Shown here in pieces: positions 35,995 to 45,037 of a DNA stretch of 64,000 bases (positions are counted from its first letter, which is position 1; each line of letters begins with the position of its first letter). This DNA comes from AP-15 sp963698995 (GTDB taxonomy: Bacteria > Pseudomonadota > Alphaproteobacteria > ATCC43930 > CGMCC-115725), in NCBI GenBank assembly GCA_963698995.1, contig CAVOTD010000081.1:26864-90863 (forward strand), given 5' to 3'. A program made the position numbers and the translations under genes. The notes beneath the pieces were generated by a model. The model was not told the DNA's origin and did not search any database. It worked only from the letters and a program-made list of their open reading frames with translations.

Positions 35995-36729
35995 ATGCAG
36001 AGTGATGGCAAATCAGAGTTCGAGGCCGACACGAGGGGAGTGTCGCCGTTGAGGACTAATCTTGGTCGAGAACCGGCCCTAGTGATTTTCGACTGCGACG
36101 GCGTGCTGATCGACAGCGAGATTATTTTCGGCCGAGCTCTCGGCGAATGCCTGATCGCCGCCGAGTTTCCGACAACGCTTGGCGAAGCGATGTTGCTGGG
36201 TTTTGGCAAGAACCGCCTGACCCTGACTACCGAGCTCGAAACCCGCTTTGGCCGCGCCCTGCCGGACGGGTTTTTCGAGAACTTTCGCGCACAAGTCGAT
36301 ATTGCCTTCGAGCGCGAGCTGGTGGCGATACCGGGTATCGAGGCGTTGCTGACCACGCTGCCGGTGCCGTGCTGCGTCGCCTCGAACAGCCATCTCGACC
36401 GCGTCCGGCAGGCGCTCGCGATAACCCGGCTGTTGCCGCTCGTCGACCCCTATGTCTTCAGCGCCTCGCAGGTCGCGCACGGCAAACCCGCACCCGACCT
36501 CTTCCTTTTTGCGGCCCGCCAGTTTGGCGCACAACCCGCAGACTGTCTGGTCGTCGAAGACAGCGCGACCGGTGTCGCGGCTGCCATCGCCGCGGAGATG
36601 CCGGTCATCGGCTTCTGCGGCGGCAGCCATTGCCAGGAAGACCATGCCGATCAGCTGCTCGCCGCCGGCTGCTCGCGGGTGTTCGCGCGAATGTCCGATG
36701 TCGCGGCCTTTCTGTGCGGCGGCAAATGA
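35995..36729 (+). CDS. HAD-family phosphatase (subfamily IA)
   Basis: A 244-residue haloacid-dehalogenase-type hydrolase. The nucleophile Asp33 and acid/base Asp35 lie in IFDCDGVLIDSE; motif II Ser is in CVASNSH, motif III Lys in HGKPAPDLFLFAA, and motif IV in VVEDSATGVAAA. Close to beta-phosphoglucomutase-like and sugar-phosphate phosphatases; substrate unknown. Its stop overlaps the next gene's start by four bases (ATGA), so the pair is translationally coupled. The preceding 106 bases show no other feature. Confidence 0.9.
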   Translation: MQSDGKSEFEADTRGVSPLRTNLGREPALVIFDCDGVLIDSEIIFGRALGECLIAAEFPTTLGEAMLLGFGKNRLTLTTELETRFGRALPDGFFENFRAQVDIAFERELVAIPGIEALLTTLPVPCCVASNSHLDRVRQALAITRLLPLVDPYVFSASQVAHGKPAPDLFLFAARQFGAQPADCLVVEDSATGVAAAIAAEMPVIGFCGGSHCQEDHADQLLAAGCSRVFARMSDVAAFLCGGK

Positions 36730-37562
36730 AGATCATTCAAATCTCCGATACGCATTTGAGCCCGGGCAAACGGCATTTCGTGGGTAATTGGGCGCCGCTG
36801 GCGTCGTGGATCGCCACGGAATGTCCCGATCTCGTAATTCATACCGGCGACGTGACGGTCGACGGCGCCGATGTCGAAGACGACTTGCGGTATGCGGCCG
36901 AGCTGATGCGCCGCCTCGGCGTTCGCTTTCACGCGGTCCCCGGCAATCATGATATCGGCGATGCCCTGCACCCGCGCCAAGCGGTCAGCGATGAAAGGTT
37001 GCGGAGGTGGCGCGTCTTCTTTGGCCCTGACCGTTGGGTCGAAGACATCGCAGGCTGGCGGTTGATCGGCCTTAACGCGATGCTGCTCGGCAGCAATCAC
37101 CCCGAAGAGGCGGCGCAGGCCGCGTGGCTCGAGGCGGCCATGGCGGATGCCGGAAGCCGCCCAATCGCGTGGTTTCTGCATCGTCCGCTGTTTATCGACA
37201 ACCCCGACGAGGACGATACCGGATACTGGTCGGTGAAGCCGCAGCCGCGGGCTCGCCTGATGCAGCTGGTGCGGCGGCATTCGGTTGCTTTGGTCGCCAG
37301 CGGGCATCTGCACAAGGCGCATCAAACCTGCCGCGACGGCACCCGTTACCGGTGGGCGCCGGCCTCCAGCTTTCTGGTCGGTTCGGAGATGCAGCCGGCA
37401 ATGCCGGGTGAGAAGCGGCTCGGCGCCGTGCGCTACCATGTCGACGGCGGCGCGCTGGCAGCCGAGATCGTCGATGTTCCGGGCCTTACGCCATATTGGA
37501 TTGACGCGGTTATCGACGAAGTCTATCCGCGCCCGATCGCGGCCGGCCGCGCGCCCGATTAG
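36726..37562 (+). CDS. Calcineurin-like metallophosphoesterase
   Basis: A 278-residue metallophosphatase. All blocks of the two-metal centre are visible: Asp8-x-His10 (ISDTHL), Asp42 (HTGDV), PGNHD, the His in WFLHRPL, and SGHLHKAH. It resembles CpdA/Icc-type 3',5'-cyclic nucleotide phosphodiesterases and class III phosphodiesterases; the substrate cannot be fixed. Coupled by a four-base overlap to the HAD phosphatase, suggesting sequential dephosphorylation of one metabolite. Confidence 0.88.
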   Translation: MKIIQISDTHLSPGKRHFVGNWAPLASWIATECPDLVIHTGDVTVDGADVEDDLRYAAELMRRLGVRFHAVPGNHDIGDALHPRQAVSDERLRRWRVFFGPDRWVEDIAGWRLIGLNAMLLGSNHPEEAAQAAWLEAAMADAGSRPIAWFLHRPLFIDNPDEDDTGYWSVKPQPRARLMQLVRRHSVALVASGHLHKAHQTCRDGTRYRWAPASSFLVGSEMQPAMPGEKRLGAVRYHVDGGALAAEIVDVPGLTPYWIDAVIDEVYPRPIAAGRAPD

Positions 37563-37631
37563 AACATTTCCTTTGAGTCGATCTGCGACTGGGCGCATCC
37601 TGCCTTCAACCGAACAGGAAGGAGCACTGAG

Positions 37632-38696
37632 ATGGCGGAAATACTGGGTCTCGGCGTCACCCATTGGCCAACCCTGTGCCTGCCGAACGAAGGGCTGACC
37701 AGCGTCTTCAAGCGGACGTTGACCGCGCCTAATGTCGAGGCTCGGTACAAGGACCCGGCCAACTGGCCGGCCGAGCTGATTGCCGAGCTCGGCAACGATG
37801 ACGGTTTGTCGGCGGCAAATCGCTGCGGCGAGCGCTTCCACGAGGACTTCCGAGCGATCCGCAAGATCCTCGACGATTTCAAACCGGATCTCGTGCTCGT
37901 ATGGGGGGACGACCAATACGAGAATTTCCGCGAGGATCTCGTCCCGGCTTTCTGCCTGCTGGGCTACGACCCTGACTTCGAGATCAAGCCCTGGCACAAC
38001 GGCAATGGCGGCAAGCCGAACCGCTGGGATGAGCCGGGCGACTGGAGCTTGCGACTGCACGGCCATCGCGACGCGGCAAAATTCCTCGCCACCGGGCTGA
38101 TCGAACGCGGCATCGACATGGCCTACGCCTATAAGCCGCTGCACGACCCGCTGGCGCACGCCTTCACCAATACGTTTCTCTATCTCGACTGGGATCGGAG
38201 GGGGTTTCCCTATCCGGTGATCCCGTTCGCAATCAATTGCTACGGCCGCACGCTGATCCATGCCAAGGGCGGGTTGGCGCATCTGTTTCAGCCGCCGCGG
38301 CCGGCCGGCGAAGCCGAAGATCCGCCGGCCCCGGCGCCGTGGCGCTGCATGGATGTCGGCGCGGCCGTAGCGGAAGTGCTCGCCGCCTCGCCCTACCGGG
38401 CCGCGCTGATCGCGTCCTCGAGCTGGTCGCATGCGTTCTTGTCGCCGAAGAACGGCTATTTGTGGCCCGATCACGAGGGCGACCGGCTGCTGTTCGACGC
38501 GGTGTGCCGGGCCGATTACGGCGCGTGGCGGAAGCGCTCTCTGGCCGAGATGGAATTCGCCGGTCAGCACGAAATGCTGAACTGGATGGCGCTTATCGGC
38601 GCAATGGAGGCGCTCGACCGCAGGCCGGTGATCCAGGATTATATGGAGACCCACATCCTGGCGTCAGACAAATGCTTCCTGTCCTTCCCGCAGTGA
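37632..38696 (+). CDS. LigB-type class III extradiol ring-cleavage dioxygenase-like protein
   Basis: A 354-residue protein of the LigB/DODA fold. ATG 37632 follows AGGAGCACTGAG. The N-terminus ILGLGVTHWPTLCLP carries the first metal His (His11); DLVLVWGDDQYENF and the late block ASSSWSHAFLSPKNGY are typical of DODA-type dioxygenases. The family cleaves catecholic rings with Fe(II). With an HpaB-like hydroxylase upstream and a Rieske oxygenase downstream, it suggests a phenolic degradation route, though the genes are not one operon. Confidence 0.85.
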   Translation: MAEILGLGVTHWPTLCLPNEGLTSVFKRTLTAPNVEARYKDPANWPAELIAELGNDDGLSAANRCGERFHEDFRAIRKILDDFKPDLVLVWGDDQYENFREDLVPAFCLLGYDPDFEIKPWHNGNGGKPNRWDEPGDWSLRLHGHRDAAKFLATGLIERGIDMAYAYKPLHDPLAHAFTNTFLYLDWDRRGFPYPVIPFAINCYGRTLIHAKGGLAHLFQPPRPAGEAEDPPAPAPWRCMDVGAAVAEVLAASPYRAALIASSSWSHAFLSPKNGYLWPDHEGDRLLFDAVCRADYGAWRKRSLAEMEFAGQHEMLNWMALIGAMEALDRRPVIQDYMETHILASDKCFLSFPQ

Positions 38697-39093
38697 TCGC
38701 GCCGCTAGCCGTTTCACTGTCGGACGCGCCACCCCCGCACTGACAAGCGGCCGAACCGACGAGAACGCCCTCCCGACCCTGCTTCCGCCGCGGCACCGCG
38801 ACAGGGAGAAGCCGCAGTCTCCTCCCGACAGCAATGCAGTGAAGGGTTGCAGCGGCTGGTCTAATTGCGCCCAATGGCTGATTGGAGCTTCGTCTGCAAC
38901 GCCGACGTGCGGCTATTAATCCAAAATCGCGTCAAATCCGTTTCGAAAAACGTGGCGGACAGGTTTTTGACGTGCAATAGACGGCACACTGACTAACCGT
39001 GGTTAATGTGTGGGCCGTCTGGTGGCAGTCGCAGTGCCTAATCCTACTCACTGACCGCCAGCTCGCAGCGCCGCTAAAATAAGGGAGGGGCTG
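38697..39093. other. Spacer without recognised gene
   Basis: About 400 bases between the LigB-like gene and a small membrane-protein gene. No convincing coding region, hairpin terminator, repeat or RNA gene was seen. The last part carries the purine-rich ribosome site of the following small gene. Confidence 0.5.
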
Positions 39094-39291
39094 GTGGAGC
39101 AAAGTTTCATTTCACAGCGTCCTTACTCGGTCACCGACCACCGGCCACCGTGCGCCGACAGATCGGCTTCCGAGGTCGCCTGTTCACTGACCAAAGAGGC
39201 GTTTTGGCTGCTGACCTTGTTGTCCTCACTGGGCCTCTGGGCAGCGGTCTGGGCGACTGCCGCGTCATTGGCTTCGGCGTGGTTGCAGTAA
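39094..39291 (+). CDS. Small single-pass membrane protein
   Basis: A GTG start at 39094 follows a strong GGGAGGGG site. The 65-residue product has a polar N-terminal half with two cysteines (PPCADRS and VACSLT) and a C-terminal membrane segment (FWLLTLLSSLGLWAAVWATA). No family recognised; composition and ribosome site make it credible. Confidence 0.5.
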   Translation: MEQSFISQRPYSVTDHRPPCADRSASEVACSLTKEAFWLLTLLSSLGLWAAVWATAASLASAWLQ

Positions 39292-39340
39292 AGCCCAACC
39301 TCTGCAGTGCAAAGAACCGACTGAATTTGCGCGGCTCTCG

Positions 39341-39595
39341 ATGCCGACGCAAGATGCGGAGACAATAGTGCAGATTATTTCCAATCAAAACCGCGATGCG
39401 GTTATTGCTGAATACATCCGTACGAGAGGGGTGACCCGCTGCCCGACTGCATGTGTGGTGCCCACCCAGGCCTCGGTCACCGAGGCGGACCGCGCGGCGC
39501 TCGAAGAATATGCCGTCGAGCGTACCCGGCAACGCCGCGAGAAAGCCGCCGCCCGTGCCCGATTGTTTTGGAGCGGCGCCACCGCGTTGGGTTGA
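39341..39595 (+). CDS. Small conserved hypothetical protein
   Basis: An 84-residue soluble protein. The core NRDAVIAEYIRTRGVTRCPT with ACVVPTQASVTEADRAALEE and a basic tail resembles small hypotheticals common in rhizobia. Two cysteines (TRCPTACVV) are conserved-looking. It may belong with the small membrane gene upstream. Function unknown. Confidence 0.6.
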   Translation: MPTQDAETIVQIISNQNRDAVIAEYIRTRGVTRCPTACVVPTQASVTEADRAALEEYAVERTRQRREKAAARARLFWSGATALG

Positions 39596-39626
39596 CTTCC
39601 CACAGCAGTGTCGCGCGATCATCTGA

Positions 39627-40682
39627 TCAGCGGCCGGGGATCGTTTCCAAGACCCTGACGATCGCGGCGGGATAGGCCGGCGATGGCCTAAGGGTCTGGC
39701 GGCGCAAACAGGCTTCGGTGAATTTGATGACATGCTCATCGCCATTGGCGACAGCACGATCGATCAGCGTGGCGTCGCCCTCCTGGCCAGGCTCGAGCTT
39801 TTCGGCTATCGCTTTGCCGCCGCCAAAACACGCATAGAGTGCGCACCCCGATTGCCAGGCATAACGTAGCACCAGACGTGCAGTGTCCTCGCTGACCCGT
39901 GGTATTATGCTGCCCAGAGCGGCGAGACTGGTAACGCCATGGATGAACACGATCGTCGTCAAGACGTCATTCGCGTTCGCCAGATGGACTAGGGCAAATA
40001 CTTCACTCAATTCGGCGAGCAGTCGATCCATGTCGCCGGTGACGTCCAACAACCCGATCGCTGGGGCGAACTCCGGAAAATCATCGAGCATCGCCAGCGA
40101 TGCCGTAATATTTCCGAGATTACGCCGTTTTTCCTGCGGAATGACCGCTACTCTGGCGATCGCTTGGCGCGGCGCCGTTGCACCATCGGCGGCATGATCT
40201 GCCGAAGGAAGCTCCTGATAAGTGGCGGCCCAACTGGCCAGTGCATCGGCCAGTTCGCGTAGGCGAGCCGGGGTCTCGGCGGCTTCCAGGCTGCGGACCG
40301 CATGACCGACCCGGATGACCCCGTGCGTCGCAGCGCCGCAAAAGCCTGGCGCCAACCGCTTCGTCCAACGATCGAGCACCTCGTGCCAGGGCGCCTGCTG
40401 CAACTCCTGGTGCAGGAATAACGCCCAGTCCGTGAAGCGATCACGGTCGCCGAGAGCGGGACGCCAGTCCTCGCCGCGAATGGCGTCGGTGGCCGCCGGG
40501 CGCGGCAGCAGTCTTTCTCGGTACCGCGCGATCCACGGCGTCACCGCCTCGGGGCGACCCATCGCGCACAGCGCCTCGGCCACCATTGGCGCGTGGTTGC
40601 TATTGCCATTCTTCAGCGCGATGCCGGAGCCGACGAGAATCTCGAGCGCGTCGTCGAGCGACGCATAGGAGGGCACTTGCAT
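39627..40682 (-). CDS. Questin-oxidase-like (DUF4243) family protein
   Basis: A 351-residue helical protein. Family marks are the N-terminal SNHAPMVAEALCAMGRPEAV followed by PWIARYRERLLPR, the block LALGSI-like region with IHGVTSLAALGSIIPR, and the C-terminal YACFGGGKAIAEKL. Fungal questin oxidase and AflY are Baeyer-Villiger-type enzymes for anthraquinones; bacterial members are uncharacterised. It sits between two oxygenase loci, which fits an oxidative role. Confidence 0.78.
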   Translation of the reverse strand: MQVPSYASLDDALEILVGSGIALKNGNSNHAPMVAEALCAMGRPEAVTPWIARYRERLLPRPAATDAIRGEDWRPALGDRDRFTDWALFLHQELQQAPWHEVLDRWTKRLAPGFCGAATHGVIRVGHAVRSLEAAETPARLRELADALASWAATYQELPSADHAADGATAPRQAIARVAVIPQEKRRNLGNITASLAMLDDFPEFAPAIGLLDVTGDMDRLLAELSEVFALVHLANANDVLTTIVFIHGVTSLAALGSIIPRVSEDTARLVLRYAWQSGCALYACFGGGKAIAEKLEPGQEGDATLIDRAVANGDEHVIKFTEACLRRQTLRPSPAYPAAIVRVLETIPGR

Positions 40683-40807
40683 GGCACCGCCTGGGCTCTG
40701 CCGAGGCGACGAGTGTAGCCTATCGCTTTACTCCCGCCAAATTCCGCAGCTGACCGGTGCAGAATGATCCGCACGGCGAATATAGCGACCGGATCGCTCG
40801 GCCTCAC

Positions 40808-41266
40808 TCACAAGGGCGTCGCCAGCAGGCTGGGCACGGCGAAGCTATCGAGCAGGATCAGCTTGTCGCGGATCTTCAGGTCGTGACCGACCGGCTGGAG
40901 CCGGTCGCGATAGAGACCGGTCGCAAACAGCCGGGTTTCGCCTTCCTGATCGCTCTGGTAGACCGCAAAGGGCGCCTCGACCGTGCTTCCGTCGTCCAGA
41001 ATACGCGGTAGGCCGATGACATGGCGATCGGTATGGATGTTGTACTTGTTGGCCTCACGCAAAGCGCGAATTCGATCCTCGAGCATCGCGCGGCTGTCGC
41101 AAAAGACCAGTGCCGCCGGCAAACCGCGGTCATAATTCTCCCGCGGCACGATATGGTAGGTGCATTCTTCAGCAAAGAGCTCGAGCCATTCGTCGAATTT
41201 CGCGGCATCGATCAAGCCGCCATATTCGGCCAGCAGGCGGTAGACGGCCAGCGGATCGGCAATCAT
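40808..41266 (-). CDS. Aromatic-ring-hydroxylating dioxygenase, beta subunit
   Basis: Small structural subunit of a Rieske non-haem iron oxygenase, 152 residues. It has the NTF2-like fold pattern: VYRLLAEYGGLIDAAKFDEW, LFAEECTYHIVPREN and the C-terminal strand DLKIRDKLILLDSFAVP. ATG 41266 overlaps the alpha-subunit stop by four bases, giving coupled translation. Confidence 0.9.
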   Translation of the reverse strand: MIADPLAVYRLLAEYGGLIDAAKFDEWLELFAEECTYHIVPRENYDRGLPAALVFCDSRAMLEDRIRALREANKYNIHTDRHVIGLPRILDDGSTVEAPFAVYQSDQEGETRLFATGLYRDRLQPVGHDLKIRDKLILLDSFAVPSLLATPL

Positions 41267-42524
41267 CGCACCGCCCCCTCCGGCTCAATGCCCAACAGTT
41301 CGGCGTAATACGACCAGAAGCCGCGCAACGGCACGTCATTGACCCGGTAATCGCGGTCGGAGATCACGCCGCCACCGCCGAGTTCGATGACAGTGCTGCG
41401 TTCGAGTTCGGGCCGGGAGGCGCGGTGGGCGATCTCGATTGCCTCGCCGTCCTCCATCGAGACGAGGCCGGCCGGGCCGACGAGGTTGGCCTGGCGCAGG
41501 CGGTGCAGGGTCATCTCGGGCGAATCGTCCTGGTAGCCGAGCATCGTCTGGAACACCTCGACCTCGTCGACGCCGCGCGGCCGGATTTGGCGCACCGCCA
41601 GGCTGTTGCTGATCTGCACAAAGACCGCCGACGGGAAGACCGAGGTGATCGCAATGTTCAGCTTGTCGGCGCGCTCGCGATGAAAGGCGACGAGCGTCCG
41701 GCGCCTTCAGCGACAGGAAGTCGTTGCGCACCCGGGCGCCGGCATAAGCCTGATGAGCGAATTCGTCGGTGTCGCTCTCGGCTTCCGCCCAGGTAATGTT
41801 GTGGCGATGGCGTGCGTCCATCTTGACGCCACCCACCTGCGTCGACCGGTCGAGCCCGAAGGTGACAAGAAACTCGTGCAACAGGCTGGCATGGTAATTG
41901 TCGCGAGTATTTTCGGCATAAAGCTTCCAATTTCCGCGGATTCTTTGGCGATTGTAGCCGAGCACCCGGACCGGCCGGTCGAAGAAGCGCCGCAGCTGCG
42001 CCAGGATCGGCGGCCCGAGATAATCTTCGAGCGGCTCGGCATCCTCGTCGAGTGTGCCGAATAACGCGCCGTTGATGTTCCCGACCCGCAACGGGCGCAG
42101 GCCGTGCGCCAGCATGTCGAAAGCCGGCATCGAGCCCGCCTTTCCCGCGGATGCCGCGGCGAAACGGGATCGCGGTCAAGGCCCCGTCGAGCCCGTAGCA
42201 CCATTGATGATAAAGGCAGATGTGCTCGCTGGCGTTGCCGGACAGTTCGCGCCGCACCAGGGCGCCGCGATGGGCACAGCGGTTGACAAAAGCCTTGACC
42301 GCGCCGGTCTTGTCGCGATTGAAGACGACCGGCGTCTCGCCGATCTGGGTCGCCCGAAAATCTCCGGGATTGGGGATTTCGCTGTCGAGGCCGAGAAAGC
42401 TCCATACCGGCCCGTAGAAGATCCGCTCCTGCTCGCGGCGATAGATGTCGGCGTCGTGATAGAGGCGGTACGGCACTCGGCTGTAATCGAGGTTCGGCCA
42501 AATCGCAGCTGTCAACATCGCCAT
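41263..42524 (-). CDS. Rieske aromatic-ring-hydroxylating dioxygenase, alpha subunit, two apparent frameshifts
   Basis: Catalytic subunit. ATG 42524 opens MAMLTAAIWPNLDYSRV. Rieske ligands are Cys83/His85 (NRCAHRGA) and Cys103/His106 (ICLYHQWCYG). The mononuclear iron motif is in RDNYHASLLHEF. Frames shift near 42136 and near 41700; two extra bases would give 420 codons, normal for the family. The N-terminal, middle and C-terminal parts are each well conserved. Ferredoxin and reductase genes are not adjacent. The substrate is unknown. Confidence 0.85.
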
Positions 42525-42570
42525 TTCCGCCCCAAAAAGAGACCCGAGCGGGTTCGGGCTGCGCGCCGCG

Positions 42571-42942
42571 ATGCTAGCGCGCGAAGGAAGTCGCGACAAC
42601 GTTGCGGCCGCCGAGCATCCGAAACACGATTGCGGCCCGCCGCACCGGCGCGCTTCTGCAGCACCAGAAGAGGAGAGCTTCGGCGGATACGCTACTCGTC
42701 AAGAGCAAGACGTGGCACGAGCCTCCGGTGAATACAGATCACCTGCAGTAGCACAGGAGTTCCAGCGCGAGCATCCGTGCCCTTCGACCGGCAGTCCGAC
42801 AGGTGCTTGTCCCGGCTATATCAAAGATCACATCATACCGCTCGCCTGCGGCGGCCCCGATGCGGTTTCAAATCTCCAATGGCAGACCACCGAAGACGCG
42901 AAGGCCAAGGACCGCTGGGAACGCAAGACATGCGGTCGGTAA
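42571..42942 (+). CDS. Small HNH endonuclease
   Basis: A 123-residue protein whose C-terminal half is a compact HNH nuclease: EHPCPSTGSPTGACPGYI, KDHIIPLACGGPDAVSNLQW and DRWERKTC. The His-Asn-His equivalents (DHIIPL, SNLQW) and four cysteines for a structural zinc are present. The N-terminal ~60 residues are low-complexity and may not be real; no better start was found. Divergent from the Rieske gene. Such stand-alone HNH proteins are frequent in rhizobia, function unclear. Confidence 0.8.
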   Translation: MLAREGSRDNVAAAEHPKHDCGPPHRRASAAPEEESFGGYATRQEQDVARASGEYRSPAVAQEFQREHPCPSTGSPTGACPGYIKDHIIPLACGGPDAVSNLQWQTTEDAKAKDRWERKTCGR

Positions 42943-43318
42943 TCGCCCTTGAGGCGGGGGACAATCGGAGTTAACCGCGTAAAATTTTACGGGTTAGCAA
43001 CCCTTTCCGCCCAAAGCGGGCGGCGTGCCAGATCAACACACGCCCACATTGCAAGACATGGCCATCGAGCGCGATTGGTGGCGGCAGGACGCCGGCGCGC
43101 ATTACCGCGAGCTGGCGATGTGGCTGCGCGAGGGGTGGATTCCGGGCATTCCCGATTTGCCCGGTCTGTGATACCCATGCTGTCAAAGCAGTCATTGACC
43201 GGCTGAAGCCACGACACCCGACACTGCGTTCATTTAAGCGCTGCCGCTGGTAGCTCACCGAGCAGAGTTCTATGGTCATCCACGAGGGGGGCCGCTCCTC
43301 AGAGCCGAGGATCACCGC
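42943..43318. other. Spacer with one short possible frame
   Basis: No established gene. A GTG-started frame at 43025-43171 would give 48 residues with AIERDWWRQDAGAHYREL and a Pro/Gly-rich end; it lacks a clear ribosome site and may be a fragment. The rest appears to be 5' leader of the decayed cyclase gene. Confidence 0.4.
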
Positions 43319-44041
43319 ATGGACGTAGCGGCGTGGCTGAAGGGCTTGGGCTTTGAGCGTTATGTGTCCGCGTTCTGCGACAACGATGTCGATGCCGAGG
43401 TCCTGCCGAAGCTGACGGCCGACGACCTGATCGGCCTGGGCGTGACCTCTATCGGCCATCGCCGCAAGCTGCTCGCCGCGATTGCCGCGCTCGGTGCCGC
43501 AGTGCCGGCCTCCGCGGTGACGGCGGCATCCCGCGATGCACCGGCACAAGCCGATGCCGAACGCCGTCAGCTCACGGTGATGTTCTGCGATCTGGTCGGG
43601 TCGACCGCGCTCGCCGCACGCCTCGATCCCGAGGATCTGCGCCGAGGTCATTGCCGCCTATCACCGCGCGGTCACCCAAGTCGTCGCCGGGCTCGATGGT
43701 TTCGTCGCCAAGTACACGGGCGATGGCGTTCTGGTTTGCTTCGGCTACCCGTAAGCGCATGAGGACGACGCCGAGCGGGCTGTGCGGGCAGGGCTGGGCT
43801 TAATCGACGCGGTCGGTGGCCTCGATGTCAAATCCGCCCAGCTCCAAGCGCGCGTCGGCATTGCCACTGGGCTGGTGGTCGTCGGCGATCTGATCGGCGC
43901 AGGCTCGGCGCAGGAACAATCGGTTGTCGGTGATGCGCCGAACCTCGCTGCTCGTTTACAAGCCCTGGCCTAGCCGGATGCCGTCGTCATCGCCGCAAGC
44001 ACGCGCCGGCTGGTCGGCGATCTCTTACCTAATGAGAGATG
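43319..44041 (+). pseudogene. Decayed SAM-domain class III adenylate/guanylate cyclase
   Basis: The N-terminus MDVAAWLKGLGFERYVSAF is a SAM domain (about residues 1-62). A class III cyclase domain follows: RRQLTVMFCDLVGSTALAA, then, in another frame, VAKYTGDGVLVCFGYP and VGDAPNLAARLQALA. Damage: one extra base near 43645, a nonsense TAA at 43752-43754 (expected Gln), a TAG at 43971-43973 (expected Glu), and truncation at 44041. The usual large AAA/TPR C-terminus is missing. Nonsense codons make this true decay rather than indel noise. Confidence 0.85.
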
Positions 44042-44290
44042 ACCGATGAGAGCGCATCAGGTCATGCTCGGATCGCATCGAGCAGAGTGGTCGGTCGCCG
44101 GCTAACGGCAAGGCCAGTGCTGCACCGCAGTAAAGTGGCCCAGCACCGCAGCGAGCGCAGCGATAATTATTTACCGCATCTTGCGGATCAGCCAGAGTGC
44201 TTTGACGAGAGGATTTGGAGAAGGTTCGTTCCGAGTCGATGCCAAAACCCGACAGTGGCGCTCGCTGGTGCCGGAATCCGGGGAAGTGGG

Positions 44291-45037
44291 ATGAAGACGG
44301 TTTTCATCAGTTACCGAAGGGAGGACGTTGCTGGCGAGGCTAGAGCCTTGTTCAACGATCTTGTAACGCGACTGGGTAAAGACTGCGTATTCATGGATGT
44401 GGATAGCATCTCTCTAGGCCGCGACTTTCGCGGCGTGCTGCAGGAAATGCTGATTTCCTGTGATCTCATGCTGGTGCTAATCGGCAAAGACTGGGCTGAT
44501 ATTAAGGACGAAAGGGGACGAGCCCGCCTAGAAGATCCCCATGATTTCGTCCGTTTAGAGATCGAAGCGGCACTCAAGCGAGACATAGTTGTCACGCCCG
44601 TCCTGGTGCAAGGGGCGCATATGCCCACCCCGGAGCAGTTACCGTCAGAAATCAGCGACCTAGTTTATCGCAATGGGTTTGAGCTCAGTCATAATCGCTG
44701 GGAGTCGGACATCCGAGAAATGGTTCGACGGCTAGCTATTGATGGTCCGGATAGAAGTGTAAATAGCTGGAACGCGCGCATGAGCTCCATCTGGACTTTT
44801 GTTCAAAAACCCAGCAACCGACGACTGTTGCCCTGGCTAGGTGGAGGCGGAGCGGTTGCCGCTGCCGGTATTTGGGCAGTAATAACCTATGTTTGGCCGG
44901 CGCATGAAACTCCCACGACCGAATGTATTCAACAAGGTGTGAAGATCGGCGGTGGGGTCTCCGGCTCGACGATCAGTAACTCGGTCTCTGGCGGCACGGT
45001 GACCGCAGGGCCATGCGTAGACACCAGCAAGAAGTAG
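44291..45037 (+). CDS. Membrane-anchored TIR-domain protein
   Basis: A 248-residue protein from ATG 44291. Residues 1-150 form a TIR domain: KTVFISYRREDVAGEARAL, FMDVDSISLGRDF and DFVRLEIEAALKRD, where Glu90 aligns with the catalytic glutamate of NAD-cleaving TIRs. A basic linker leads to one membrane segment (about 180-202). The short C-terminal tail (208-248) carries KIGGGVSGSTISNSVSGG. TIR faces the cytoplasm and the tail the periplasm if topology is N-in. The 3' end overlaps the TPR gene by 25 bases. Likely an NAD-consuming immune or signalling effector; activity is inferred. Confidence 0.9.
   Translation: MKTVFISYRREDVAGEARALFNDLVTRLGKDCVFMDVDSISLGRDFRGVLQEMLISCDLMLVLIGKDWADIKDERGRARLEDPHDFVRLEIEAALKRDIVVTPVLVQGAHMPTPEQLPSEISDLVYRNGFELSHNRWESDIREMVRRLAIDGPDRSVNSWNARMSSIWTFVQKPSNRRLLPWLGGGGAVAAAGIWAVITYVWPAHETPTTECIQQGVKIGGGVSGSTISNSVSGGTVTAGPCVDTSKK

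Noticed and set aside
36651..38654. 667-residue open frame opposite the phosphodiesterase and LigB-like genes
   Set aside because: It runs antisense across two well-supported genes and has no recognisable domain; typical GC-rich shadow.
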